Shown: piece after piece, positions 19,776-28,249 of the stretch | Position numbering within the stretch: the first letter of the stretch is position 1 | Layout: every line of letters starts with the position of its first letter | Assembly (NCBI GenBank): GCA_024742455.1 | Contig: JANSYL010000003.1 | Location: 186,001 to 250,000, forward strand | DNA from: Paracoccaceae bacterium | Lineage (GTDB): Bacteria; Pseudomonadota; Alphaproteobacteria; Rhodobacterales; Rhodobacteraceae | Direction: 5' to 3' | DNA length: 64,000 nucleotides | The notes under the pieces: model-generated | Told to the model about the DNA's origin: nothing | Database searches by the model: none | Seen by the model: only the letters and a program-made list of their open reading frames with translations | Program-made: the position numbers and the translations under genes

Positions 19776-21029
19776 TCAATGCAGGTTGTGCTGGCTGCCG
19801 GTGGATTCTTCGTCCATCAGCCCGCGGCCGGTGGTGAACCGGTCCAGCCGGTAACGTTCCGCCGCCGGGTGGGGTTTGTCGGTCGCCAGCAGATGCGCGA
19901 AGCAATGGCCCGATCCCGGCACCGCCTTGAACCCGCCATAGCACCAGCCGCAATTGACATAGAGCCCGTCGATATGGGTGCGGTCGATGATGGGTGAGCC
20001 GTCTGGCGACATGTCCATGATCCCGCCCCAGGACCTGAGCATCCTGGCCTTGCCGATCATCGGCATCAGGGTCATCCCCGCCTCGACCACGTGTTCGGCC
20101 ATCGGCAGGTTTCCCCGCGCCGCGTAGGAGGCGTAGAAATCCAGATCGCCGCCGAAGACGAGGCCGCCCTTGTCGGACTGACTGATGTAGAAATGGCCCA
20201 TGCCATATGTGATGACATTGTCGATGACGGGTTTCAGACCCTCGGTGACGAAGGCCTGCAGGATGTGGCTTTCGATGGGCAGGCGCATGCCCGCCATCGC
20301 CGCCACCTGGCTGGAGCGTCCGGCGACGACGATGCCGACCTTCTTGGCCCTGATCGCCCCGCGAGAGGTCTGGACGCCGGTGACGCGCCCCCCCTCGATG
20401 TCGATGCCCGTCACCTCGCAATTCTGGATGAGGTCGACCCCGCGCCGGTCCGCGCCCCGCGCATAGCCCCAGGCCACCGCATCATGGCGGGCGGTTCCGC
20501 CGCGCGGGTGGTAGAGCCCGCCATAGATCGGGAACCGGGTCTGGTCGAAATCGAGATAGGGGATCATCCTGCGCACCCCGTCCCGGTCCAGAAGGATCGC
20601 GTCGTCCCCCTGATTGATCATCGCGTTCCCGCGGCGGGCATAGGCGTCGCGCTGGCCATCTGAATGGAACAGGTTGATGATACCGCGTTGGCTGTGCATG
20701 ACGTTGTAGTTCAGCGTGGTTTCCAGCTTTTCCCACAGCTTCAGCGAGTGGGAATAGAACTGCGAATTGCCGTCCAGCAGGTAATTGGCGCGCACGATGG
20801 TGGTGTTGCGCCCGATATTGCCGCCGCCCAGATAGCCCTTTTCCAGCACCGCGACATTGCGCAGCTTGTGTTCCTGCGCAAGGTAGAAGGCGGTCGCCAA
20901 CCCGTGGCCGCCCCCGCCGATGATGACGATGTCGTATTCGGGCCTGGGATCGGGGTCGCGCCAGGCCGGTTTCCAGCCCGTGTTCCCCCGCAATCCTTCA
21001 GTCAGCACCCGTAACCCGGAATAGCGCAT
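19776..21029 (-). CDS. soxB: Sarcosine oxidase subunit beta
   Basis: This is the 417-residue FAD/FMN catalytic subunit. The dinucleotide-binding motif IVIIGGGGHGLATAFYL lies near residue 35. GTARHDAVAWGYARGA contains the His (about residue 182) that corresponds to the covalent FMN-attachment His of the family. SQSDKGGLVFGGD and GWCYGGFKAVPGSG complete the substrate and flavin pocket. The ATG at 21029 is preferred over the in-frame GTG at 21035 because GAGGG sits six bases upstream. It is the first gene of soxBDAG; no glycine-cleavage or folate genes flank the operon here. Confidence 0.95.
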   Translation of the reverse strand: MRYSGLRVLTEGLRGNTGWKPAWRDPDPRPEYDIVIIGGGGHGLATAFYLAQEHKLRNVAVLEKGYLGGGNIGRNTTIVRANYLLDGNSQFYSHSLKLWEKLETTLNYNVMHSQRGIINLFHSDGQRDAYARRGNAMINQGDDAILLDRDGVRRMIPYLDFDQTRFPIYGGLYHPRGGTARHDAVAWGYARGADRRGVDLIQNCEVTGIDIEGGRVTGVQTSRGAIRAKKVGIVVAGRSSQVAAMAGMRLPIESHILQAFVTEGLKPVIDNVITYGMGHFYISQSDKGGLVFGGDLDFYASYAARGNLPMAEHVVEAGMTLMPMIGKARMLRSWGGIMDMSPDGSPIIDRTHIDGLYVNCGWCYGGFKAVPGSGHCFAHLLATDKPHPAAERYRLDRFTTGRGLMDEESTGSQHNLH

Positions 21030-21128
21030 CCGCACCCTCGTTCGGTCGTCGATGCACCGACCTTAGACAGCGGGTGCTGCAGCTGCAAATCCCCGCCGCG
21101 ACATTGGCGGGCCTACCCGCGACGCGCG

Positions 21129-21680
21129 TCAGTTGCAGGCGGCGTTATAGGGCGTTTCGAACGGCACCTGCCCGGCATAGCGGGGCCGGGTGAAGGTGAA
21201 ATTGTTGAAGTTGAGCAGCGTCAGGCCCGTGTCGAAAGCCGGGTCATAGGGCACGAAGGTTTCCACCAGAACGATGCGTTCGCTGACCGCCATCACCGGC
21301 AGCGCATCCTCGATCTCGGCCATCGAGGAATGGAACAGGCGCGACTCGCCATCGGTGGCATAGGACCAGTCCACGCAGTAGCGGGTGCCGTTCCACATGA
21401 TCTGGGTCACCCGCATCCGCGACGCGCCGCTGTCACGGACCAGATGCTTGAAGACCGTCAGCAATCCCTCGATATCGTCCTCGGTCACGGTGTTGGTCTG
21501 GCGCGACAGCACATCGGCCACTGCATAGGTCGCCTTGATCGAGCTGTTATAGACCCGGAACGCATCGAAGAAGATGAAGCTCGACAGAAAGCCCCAGGCC
21601 AGGATCGGCATGATGATGACCGCCTCGAAGGCGACGGCGGCCCGCGTGTCCTGCCAGAAGCGTCTGAGAAGGGATGTCAT
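21129..21680 (-). CDS. TadE-like pseudopilin / pilus assembly protein
   Basis: This 183-residue protein has an N-terminal charged segment, then a hydrophobic helix preceded by AVAFEAVIIMPILAWGF, the TadE/TadG-type signature with the conserved Glu after the prepilin-like cleavage region. The rest is extracytoplasmic and ends with Cys. It is the third gene of a three-gene cluster (TadG-like, TadE-like, TadE-like). TadE proteins act as minor pseudopilins of Flp/Tad pili. The tad ATPase and secretin genes are not in this window. Confidence 0.8.
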   Translation of the reverse strand: MTSLLRRFWQDTRAAVAFEAVIIMPILAWGFLSSFIFFDAFRVYNSSIKATYAVADVLSRQTNTVTEDDIEGLLTVFKHLVRDSGASRMRVTQIMWNGTRYCVDWSYATDGESRLFHSSMAEIEDALPVMAVSERIVLVETFVPYDPAFDTGLTLLNFNNFTFTRPRYAGQVPFETPYNAACN

Positions 21681-21690
21681 CGCGCGCCCC

Positions 21691-22227
21691 TCAATCCGGT
21701 TCGTTCACGAAGATCGAGGCGGCGACCATGTGCATGCCGCCGGTGTCATCGCGCGTCAGGTTCAGCCCGAAGCCCGAAACCGGCAGGATCTGGTCGACGA
21801 TGGCACAGGCCCGGATCAGGATCAGTTCGTTGTCCTGGCCCTGGCTGAACACGTTATCGGGGCGCACCTCGATATTGTTGCGGTCGACACACAGCACGTC
21901 GTCTTCGGGCAGTGTATAGGTCGTCTGGTCGATGACCCGCAGATCGACGACCAGCACGTTGTCGCAATCGGGGATCGCGGCGGTGTTGGCGCAGATCGCA
22001 TCCTCGATATCATCGGCCGTCAGCGAAACCCCCTGCACGAGGCGCAGGGTCCGCACCGCGTCATCGAGCGAGCGTTCCATCAGCACCTGGCGCGACAGGA
22101 TCAGGCCGGTTTCGAAGACCGCGATGAAAAACAGGATGACCAGCGGAAAGACGATAACGAATTCCATCGTGGCCGTCGCGCTTTCGTCCCGCCAGAACCG
22201 GGTGATATATGGGGCGGTCCGTTGCAT
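21691..22227 (-). CDS. TadE/TadG family pilus assembly protein
   Basis: This 178-residue protein starts with a cytoplasmic stretch, then SATATMEFVIVFPLVILFFIAVFETGLIL, the TadE-type hydrophobic segment with its conserved Glu. The remaining periplasmic part has three Cys residues (CANTAAIPDCDN and VLCVDRN) that could form disulfides. The gene is 5 bp downstream of the VWA TadG-like gene and 10 bp upstream of another TadE-like gene, so the three form an operon. A role in Tad pilus biogenesis is inferred from family and context. Confidence 0.82.
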   Translation of the reverse strand: MQRTAPYITRFWRDESATATMEFVIVFPLVILFFIAVFETGLILSRQVLMERSLDDAVRTLRLVQGVSLTADDIEDAICANTAAIPDCDNVLVVDLRVIDQTTYTLPEDDVLCVDRNNIEVRPDNVFSQGQDNELILIRACAIVDQILPVSGFGLNLTRDDTGGMHMVAASIFVNEPD

Positions 22228-22232
22228 CGGCG

Positions 22233-23864
22233 TTATTGCACCAGGCGCAGCTGGTTGATGGTGCGCGCGATGGACGAGAAGGCATCGGAGATATCCAGCC
22301 CTTCCACGTCGTAATAATGGGCATCGGACGAGGCGCAGTACTGCATCACCTGCCGACCGCGCGAGGGCGCCTCGAACGCGATGGAAAAGATCACGATGCC
22401 CTGCGCATGGGCGGCATCGCAGATGTCTTCCAGCCGGTCATCGCCCTCGTTGCCGTTGGCGTATTGCTCCCGCAGGCGGTTCTGCGCGAAGTCGTCCCGG
22501 TTGTCCTCGACCACGTCGCGGCGCCAGTGGTTGACGGAATTGTTGGTGTCGCCGTCGAGGTCCCAGGCACGGCTCGGAAACCAGGCGCTGTCGATATGGT
22601 TGACCGAGATGCGGTTCCACACCTCGGACCAGTCCATCTGATAGGCGTTGTCATTGTCACCGCCATCGGGTTCGTCATGCCATTCGTTGTGGTCTTCCCA
22701 CCAGTATTCGTCCCATTCCTCGTAATGGACCGAGATGTCGCCATCATCGGGGTCGCGCCAGAACCGGCTGGGCCCGGTGCGGACATGATCGCGCAGGTCG
22801 TATTGTTCGGTGTTGGCCCCGTCGGTCATCAGCACGATGACTTTCAGCGTCTCGACATCGTCATAAGGGGCGGGTCGATCCTCGAAATCGGCGTGCACCA
22901 CGCCGGATTCCACCAGCGCATTGACCGCCGGGCGTGCAGCGGGGTCCAGCAGGGCCACCGCCCATTTCATGCCTGCGTCGATGGCGGTCGTGCCTTCGGG
23001 GTTGAAGCTGTTGATCAGCGCGTGCAGCGCGGTTTCGTTCTGCGACCAGGGGATGATGGCGCCGTAATCATCGGTGGGACAGCGGGGGCGGTTGATCGAG
23101 GAATTCTGGTTCCAGCTATTGGTGTTCATGTCGAAATGGCCCATGCGCTGGATTTCGACATTGGGGCTGAGGCCGGTGGCGTTGAAATCACCGTCATAGA
23201 AGCGCGAGCAGTTGGAATAGCCGTGCTCGTCGCTGAGGTTGAAGACGGAATTCAGCGTCGAGCCCGCGTTGACATGGCCGTTATAGGGTATGATCGACAC
23301 CGAGACGAGCTGGTTGCCCTCGGGGTTGGTGTTGGCGCCCATCACGTCGGTGACGAATTGCCGGGCTGCCGGACGCAGGTTGGTCATCCGGTTGGAACTG
23401 CCCATCGAGCCCGAGATATCGAGCACCATCGACACCTCGATGTTGCGCACCCGTTCCTCGGCCGCGCCCGCGGCGGGTGAGGTCAGCACGCGCACGCCGA
23501 ACATGTGCATGAAAAGCGACCGAAGCTCCATCTCGGCGATGGCGTTCACGCGGCGGAAATTCAGCCCCTCGATCACCTCGACGCGCAGGCGGTAATCCTG
23601 CAGGCCTGCGGTCTCGAAATAGTCGCGGACCACGGCTTCGGGTTCGAGGGTCTGGCTGAGCGAGGCGGCGGCCAGAACGGCGCGGTCGAGCGTGTACTGC
23701 AATTGCGCACGCTGGGTTTCGTAGCGCATCACGTCGATGGCGATGCCGCCGACGCCGACCATCAGGACGAACATCATCATGCCGAAGATCGTCACGGTGC
23801 CGTCTTCGCGGCTGAGGAACCGCCGCGGGATCCGGGTGATGATTTGGCCGATGTATCGGCGCAT
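22233..23864 (-). CDS. TadG-like protein with VWA domain
   Basis: This 543-residue protein has an N-terminal TadG transmembrane segment (FLSREDGTVTIFGMMMFVLMVGVGGIAIDVMRY). From about residue 143 it has a von Willebrand factor A domain whose metal site is visible: DISGSMG (DxSxS), a Thr in EGTTAIDAGM, and VLMTDGAN. Between the VWA strands is an insertion very rich in Trp, Asp, Glu, His and Asn (roughly residues 360-440), which looks surface-exposed and possibly metal-binding. It leads the three-gene TadG/E/E operon. Such proteins are linked to Tad pili and surface adhesion; the exact role is unknown. Confidence 0.85.
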   Translation of the reverse strand: MRRYIGQIITRIPRRFLSREDGTVTIFGMMMFVLMVGVGGIAIDVMRYETQRAQLQYTLDRAVLAAASLSQTLEPEAVVRDYFETAGLQDYRLRVEVIEGLNFRRVNAIAEMELRSLFMHMFGVRVLTSPAAGAAEERVRNIEVSMVLDISGSMGSSNRMTNLRPAARQFVTDVMGANTNPEGNQLVSVSIIPYNGHVNAGSTLNSVFNLSDEHGYSNCSRFYDGDFNATGLSPNVEIQRMGHFDMNTNSWNQNSSINRPRCPTDDYGAIIPWSQNETALHALINSFNPEGTTAIDAGMKWAVALLDPAARPAVNALVESGVVHADFEDRPAPYDDVETLKVIVLMTDGANTEQYDLRDHVRTGPSRFWRDPDDGDISVHYEEWDEYWWEDHNEWHDEPDGGDNDNAYQMDWSEVWNRISVNHIDSAWFPSRAWDLDGDTNNSVNHWRRDVVEDNRDDFAQNRLREQYANGNEGDDRLEDICDAAHAQGIVIFSIAFEAPSRGRQVMQYCASSDAHYYDVEGLDISDAFSSIARTINQLRLVQ

Positions 23865-24106
23865 GGGAGGACTCCAGCCACGACGGATAGGACGCGATCC
23901 GCAGGACGGACCGCGCCACGGGCCTTATTGATCCGGGTTGGTGGCGGAATTGCGGCGGTGGCATGGCGAGAACTGGGGCCTTTGCCATTTTCCTGCCCTG
24001 TTCGCGCGCCCCGACATCGCGGCGTTGCAAGCGTCGGTTAGGGGTTGGGTGAACCGGTTTCGGGGCGTAGCGTTGCCCGGCATGCCGTTGAGGGAGAGGA
24101 CGCGCA
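23865..24106. promoter_or_regulatory. Divergent promoter region between tadG-like and gdh genes
   Basis: These 242 bp separate two divergent genes and must carry both promoters. GGGAGAGG at 24090-24097 is the likely ribosome-binding site of the dehydrogenase. I could not identify convincing -35/-10 pairs or an operator. Confidence 0.4.
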
Positions 24107-25540
24107 ATGACCACGCAAACCGGTGAGCCGAGCTTTCGCCAATCCGTCGATCTGATGTTCAACCGGGCGGCGGCCATGACCGACCTGTCGCCCGGCATGA
24201 AGGAAAAGATCCGCGTCTGCAATTCGACCTATATCGTGCGGTTCGGGGTGCGGCTGAGGGGCGAGGTCCACACCTTCACGGGCTACCGTTCGGTTCATTC
24301 CGAACACATGGAACCGGTCAAGGGCGGGCTGCGCTATGCCCCCAATGTCCACCAGGACGAGGTCGAGGCGCTGGCGGCGCTGATGACCTACAAATGCGCG
24401 CTGGTCGAGACCCCGTTCGGCGGGTCCAAGGGGGGGCTCTGCATCGATCCGCGCCAGTATGAGCGCGACGAGTTGGAAAAGATCACCCGGCGTTTTGCCT
24501 ATGAACTGATCAAGCGCGACCTGATCAACCCGAGCCAGAACGTGCCCGCCCCCGACATGGGCACCGGTGAGCGTGAGATGGCGGTCATCGCCGATCAATA
24601 TGCCCGGATGAACACCACCGATATCAACGCGCGCGCCTGCGTGACCGGCAAGCCGCCGCATGCCGGTGGCATCCAGGGCCGGGTCGAGGCGACGGGCCGC
24701 GGCGTGCAATACGCGCTGCAGGAATTTTTTCGCCACCCCGAGGATATGGCGAAGGCGGGGTTTTCCACCGGTCTCGACGGCAAGCGGGTGATCGTTCAGG
24801 GGTTGGGCAATGTGGGGTATCACGCGGCCCTGTTCCTGAGCCAGGAAGACGGCTGCCGGATCACTCATGTGATCGAACGCGACGGCGCCATCGAGGACCC
24901 CGAGGGCCTCGACATCGCGGCGTTGAAGGACTGGATCGACCGGCATGGCGGCGTCAAGGATTGCCCCTTCGGCACCTACCATCCCGACGGGCTGCGCGTG
25001 CTGGAGGCCGAATGCGACATCCTGATCCCGGCGGCGATCGAGGGTGTCATCAACATGCACAATGCCAATGCAATCCAGGCCCCCCTGATCATCGAGGCTG
25101 CGAACGGCCCGGTGACGGCGGGGGCCGATGACATCCTGCGCCAGAAGGGCACCGTCATCATCCCCGACCTCTACGCCAATGCGGGCGGGGTGACGGTCAG
25201 CTATTTCGAATGGGTGAAGAACCTCAGCCATATCCGGTTCGGGCGGATGCAGCGCCGGCAGGAGGAATCGCGCCACAAGTTGCTGGTGGATGAATTGGAA
25301 CGGCTGTCGAGGGATTCAGGCGTGGGCTGGACCCTGTCGCCCGATTTCAAGGACCGCTACCTGCGCGGTGCGGGAGAGCTGGAGCTGGTCCGCTCCGGTC
25401 TCGACGATACGATGCGCGCGGCTTACCAGTCGATGCGCGAGGTCTGGTGGGGCCGGGACGGCGTCACCGACCTGCGCACGGCGGCCTTTCTGGTCAGCAT
25501 CGAACGGGTTGCGGCGAGCTACGAGGCCAAGGGCATCTGA
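24107..25540 (+). CDS. Glu/Leu/Phe/Val family dehydrogenase (glutamate dehydrogenase)
   Basis: This 477-residue protein has VKGGLRYAPNVHQDEVEALAALMTYKCAL, the substrate-site segment, then TPFGGSKGGL with the catalytic Lys, PAPDMGTGEREM, and the Rossmann motif VIVQGLGNVGYHAA. It interconverts glutamate and 2-oxoglutarate plus ammonium, most likely with NAD. The length fits the 50-kDa hexameric group. The stop codon abuts that of the convergent gene in the palindrome TCTGATCAGA. Because a separate leucine dehydrogenase lies at 35376, this one more likely acts on glutamate; that is inference. Confidence 0.92.
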   Translation: MTTQTGEPSFRQSVDLMFNRAAAMTDLSPGMKEKIRVCNSTYIVRFGVRLRGEVHTFTGYRSVHSEHMEPVKGGLRYAPNVHQDEVEALAALMTYKCALVETPFGGSKGGLCIDPRQYERDELEKITRRFAYELIKRDLINPSQNVPAPDMGTGEREMAVIADQYARMNTTDINARACVTGKPPHAGGIQGRVEATGRGVQYALQEFFRHPEDMAKAGFSTGLDGKRVIVQGLGNVGYHAALFLSQEDGCRITHVIERDGAIEDPEGLDIAALKDWIDRHGGVKDCPFGTYHPDGLRVLEAECDILIPAAIEGVINMHNANAIQAPLIIEAANGPVTAGADDILRQKGTVIIPDLYANAGGVTVSYFEWVKNLSHIRFGRMQRRQEESRHKLLVDELERLSRDSGVGWTLSPDFKDRYLRGAGELELVRSGLDDTMRAAYQSMREVWWGRDGVTDLRTAAFLVSIERVAASYEAKGI

Positions 25541-26047
25541 TCAGAAGGTTTTGCCATCGCGTTCGGCCATCAGCACCATGATCAGGTCGGCCACCGATTT
25601 GGCCTGCGCGCCGGAGGTGACCCCGCCCACCATCACCCGCCGCCGGGCCCGCCACCACAGGCCCGGCGCATAAACGCGGCCCGCAGGGTCCGGTTCCTTC
25701 AGCCGAACCAGGAACCCGGTCGCGGGCTTGAAGGCGAAAAACCCGCGGTCGACGGAATCGACATTGTCGATCCGGAACAAGCTGCGCCCGCCTTCTTCCT
25801 TCAACTCCTTGCGGGTCAGGATCAGCGGGATCGCGCTGGCCTGCCACATCGCCACGGCCAGCCACAGCGCCGCCAGCCCGAACACGATCTGCATCACCAG
25901 ATAGGCCAGGTCGCGCGGCGGGGCGACGGCGACAAGGTAGAGCAGGATCACCCCGAGCAGCCCGGCCATCGCGACGCCCACGCCCCGGCGCACCGGGTTC
26001 GGATCGATGCGCCCGATCTCGTCATCATCCCTGATTTTCCTGGCCAT
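25541..26047 (-). CDS. Inner membrane protein with two predicted helices
   Basis: This 168-residue protein of unrecognised family has a hydrophilic N-terminus, then two hydrophobic segments (VGVAMAGLLGVILLYLVAVA and YLVMQIVFGLAALWLAVAMW), followed by a soluble C-terminal half (LTRKELKEEGGRSLFRIDNVDSVDRGFFAFKPATGFLV) that resembles bacterial PH-like membrane-anchored domains. The function is unknown. It is about 60 bp downstream of the dehydrogenase at 26111 and convergent with glutamate dehydrogenase. Confidence 0.75.
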   Translation of the reverse strand: MARKIRDDDEIGRIDPNPVRRGVGVAMAGLLGVILLYLVAVAPPRDLAYLVMQIVFGLAALWLAVAMWQASAIPLILTRKELKEEGGRSLFRIDNVDSVDRGFFAFKPATGFLVRLKEPDPAGRVYAPGLWWRARRRVMVGGVTSGAQAKSVADLIMVLMAERDGKTF

Positions 26048-26110
26048 TCCGCGCCGGTTCCCTTGCGTCCTGCGCGCGGTGATACTGCGTCCTTGCCCGC
26101 TTGGCGAGGG

Positions 26111-27064
26111 TCAGCGCGCGACGCGCACCTCGGCCCCCGCCGCCTCGGGTTCGTCATCGACCATTTCTGCAGGAAAACCCGGTGCGCGGATGTCGAGGCC
26201 GGTGGCCTCCTCAAGTCGCCGGATGATGTTGGGAGACAATTCCCGTTCCCCGAACCGCGCGATACCATCCGCGAAGATTTGGATCAGAAGGGGGTTGAGG
26301 TCCAGCGGCACGCCCGCCCGGTCGGCCACGTCCTGGAACAGGCCGATATCCTTGGCCACGAGGTCCATCGTGAAACTGATGTCGCGCGACCCGTTCAGGA
26401 TCACCTGGCTTTCGGTTTCATGCACGAAGGAGGTGCCGGACGAGATCCGGATCGCCTCATAGGCCGTGCCGAGGTCCATGCCGGCCGCCTTGGCGACCGT
26501 CAGCGCTTCGGCGCAGCTGACCAGATTGGCGGTGGCGAGGTAATTGGTGATCACCTTCAGCACGCTTGCCGAGCCCACCGGGCCGGTGTGCAGAACGCGT
26601 CGGCCCATGGTGGTCAGCAGCGGCAGGATGCGGTCGAACACCGCCCGCTCGCAGCCCGCGAAGATAGAGATATTGCCGGTCGCGGCGCGGTGGCAGCCGC
26701 CGGACACCGGGCAATCCACCGCCTGCCCACCCGCAGCCTCGACCAGAGCGGCCAGCCGCTGCACCTCTGCCGCGTCGGTCGTGCTCATCTCCAGCCAGAT
26801 CTTGCCGGGGGTCATGCCCTGCAGCAAGCCGTCGGGCCCCTCGACGATCGCGGCGGAGATATCAGGGCGCGGCAGGCAGGTGATGACCACGTCGCAGGCC
26901 GCCATCATGTCCGCCGGGCTGTCGGCTGTGGCCGCGCCCCGGTTGGTGAATTCCGCCACCTTCGCGGCGTCCAGGTCCCGGACCATGATATCGGCGCCGT
27001 TCCTCAGCAACGTGCCCGCAAGCTTGCCGCCGACATTGCCCAACCCGATGAAGCCAACCTTCAT
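26111..27064 (-). CDS. NAD(P)-dependent oxidoreductase, 3-hydroxyisobutyrate dehydrogenase family
   Basis: This 317-residue beta-hydroxyacid dehydrogenase has an N-terminal Rossmann motif GFIGLGNVGGKLA (residues 4-16), substrate-binding DCPVSGGCHRAATG, and catalytic Lys in VLKVITNYLA. The C-terminal all-alpha domain ends with an acidic tail. Family members oxidise 3-hydroxyisobutyrate, tartronate semialdehyde or L-threonate; the SGG-C-H variant does not let me choose. The ATG at 27064 is chosen because GGAGG sits six bases upstream and the Rossmann strand begins at once; in-frame ATGs upstream would add up to eight residues. Confidence 0.88.
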   Translation of the reverse strand: MKVGFIGLGNVGGKLAGTLLRNGADIMVRDLDAAKVAEFTNRGAATADSPADMMAACDVVITCLPRPDISAAIVEGPDGLLQGMTPGKIWLEMSTTDAAEVQRLAALVEAAGGQAVDCPVSGGCHRAATGNISIFAGCERAVFDRILPLLTTMGRRVLHTGPVGSASVLKVITNYLATANLVSCAEALTVAKAAGMDLGTAYEAIRISSGTSFVHETESQVILNGSRDISFTMDLVAKDIGLFQDVADRAGVPLDLNPLLIQIFADGIARFGERELSPNIIRRLEEATGLDIRAPGFPAEMVDDEPEAAGAEVRVAR

Positions 27065-27213
27065 GCGCATCCTCCGTTTTATGACCATGATGCGCGGCGT
27101 CCTGCCCCGGTCGCGCCCAAAACCGACCTTTGCGACACTGCGCGGACCCTTTGCCTGTGACAGGCCCTGGCACGGGCTGGTCTGAACGGGGCGGGGCGTG
27201 TAAGCCGCGCGCC

Positions 27214-27978
27214 ATGCTGAACACGATTTCTCATGGCGATGACGCCAGCCTGCCCCCGGTCCTGATCGCGCATGGCCTGTTCGGGTCGGCGCGGAACTGG
27301 AACGTCATCGCAAAACGCCTGTCCCGGACGCGCCGGGTGCTGGCCGTGGACATGCGCAACCACGGCGACAGCCCGTGGTTCGACAGCCACGGCTATGCCG
27401 ATATGGCGGGCGACCTGGCCCGGGTGATCGCCGCCCATGGCGGAGTGGCCGACGTGGTCGGTCATTCGATGGGCGGCAAGGCGGCGATGGTGCTGGCGCT
27501 GACCCATCCCGAAAAGGTGCGTCGCCTGATCGTGGCCGACATCGCGCCGGTTGCCTACAGCCATACCCAGGCGCATCTGATCGACGCGATGGAGGGGGTG
27601 GACCTGTCGGCGATCACGACGCGGCGCGATGCCGATGCGGCGCTGGCGGCAACGGTGGATGATGCGGGCACCCGCGCCTTCCTGCTGCAATCGCTCGACG
27701 TCGCGGAACGGCGGTGGCGGTTGAACCTGGGGGTTCTGCGCCGGGACATGGCGGCGATCATCGGGTTCCCGCAGGTCGGGGGCCACGCCGATGTCCGGGC
27801 GCTTTTTCTGTCCGGTGCCGCCTCCGATTACGTCCTGCCCGCGCACCGCTCTGCCATCAAGGCGCTGTTTCCCGCCGCGCGTTTCGCAAAGATCCCCGGG
27901 GCGGGCCATTGGCTGCATGCCGATCAGCCCCGCGCCTTCGAGGCGACGGTGGCCGCGTTTCTGGGAACCGAAGGCTAG
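27214..27978 (+). CDS. Alpha/beta-fold hydrolase (YbfF-type esterase)
   Basis: This 254-residue protein has the oxyanion region LIAHGLFGSARNW, MRNHGDS, and nucleophile VGHSMGGKAAM; the catalytic His lies in GAGHWLHADQP near the C-terminus. The arrangement is that of YbfF-like acyl esterases. The natural substrate is unknown. The ATG at 27214 gives the standard N-terminus; the longer frame from 27130 is not supported. It is divergent from the hydroxyacid dehydrogenase and is followed by a long non-coding region. Confidence 0.88.
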   Translation: MLNTISHGDDASLPPVLIAHGLFGSARNWNVIAKRLSRTRRVLAVDMRNHGDSPWFDSHGYADMAGDLARVIAAHGGVADVVGHSMGGKAAMVLALTHPEKVRRLIVADIAPVAYSHTQAHLIDAMEGVDLSAITTRRDADAALAATVDDAGTRAFLLQSLDVAERRWRLNLGVLRRDMAAIIGFPQVGGHADVRALFLSGAASDYVLPAHRSAIKALFPAARFAKIPGAGHWLHADQPRAFEATVAAFLGTEG

Positions 27979-28020
27979 CGGCATGTGCCTTTGCGCCACG
28001 TGACGAACCCACGATGTGGG

Positions 28021-28044
28021 GCGCAGCACAATATGATGTTGCGC
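28021..28044 (+). promoter_or_regulatory. Imperfect palindrome overlapping a -35 box (candidate operator)
   Basis: GCGCAGCA ... TGTTGCGC is a 24-bp imperfect palindrome whose right end coincides with the TTGCGC -35 hexamer at 28039. A dimeric repressor bound here would block the promoter. No regulator is identified. Confidence 0.4.
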
Positions 28045-28067
28045 ATCCCGAATTTGCCCAATACAAA
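28039..28067 (+). promoter_or_regulatory. Sigma-70-type promoter of a candidate small RNA
   Basis: TTGCGC (28039-28044) and TACAAA (28062-28067) are separated by 17 bases, an ideal spacing. Transcription would start near 28074 and run into the terminator at 28112-28150 with no ORF between. Confidence 0.5.
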
Positions 28068-28073
28068 CATATC

Positions 28074-28150
28074 CACAGGTGCATGGACGCGGTAGCATCG
28101 CTGACGGGGATGGGGCTTTGCGGATGACGCAAAGCCCCGTTTCTTTTTTT
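28074..28150 (+). ncRNA. Candidate small RNA of about 77 nt
   Basis: The interval is bounded by a well-spaced promoter and a strong intrinsic terminator and contains no plausible reading frame. The 5' part (about 38 nt before the terminator stem) is unstructured by eye and could be the pairing region. I do not recognise a known RNA family. Alternatively the terminator could belong to the esterase gene ending at 27978, but that gene stops 130 bp upstream. Confidence 0.45.
28112..28150 (+). terminator. Rho-independent terminator
   Basis: There is a perfect 11-bp stem (GGGGCTTTGCG / CGCAAAGCCCC) with a 5-base GATGA loop, followed by GTTTCTTTTTTT. It is the strongest intrinsic terminator in the window. 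Confidence 0.9.
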
Positions 28151-28182
28151 GCTGCGCTGCAGAAACCGCCCACCAGGAGAGG

Positions 28183-28249
28183 AAAAAGGCGTCAGGTGCG
28201 CAGACGCGGTCCGTGCATCATGTCCGGGTGGACACAATCCTGACGCCTT
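28183..28249 (-). terminator. Long inverted repeat with minus-strand U-tract
   Basis: AAGGCGTCAGG (28186-28196) pairs perfectly with CCTGACGCCTT (28239-28249). The 42-base interior holds another hairpin, TGTCC-GGGT-GGACA (28221-28234). Read on the minus strand it is followed by five U residues, so it may act as a terminator; the branched interior also allows a structured RNA. Confidence 0.5.

Noticed and set aside
28069-28077. DnaA-box-like ATATCCACA, and a second, GTATCCACA, at 57297-57305
   Set aside because: Each differs by one base from TTATCCACA, but they are single, 29 kb apart and not in an origin-like AT-rich context.
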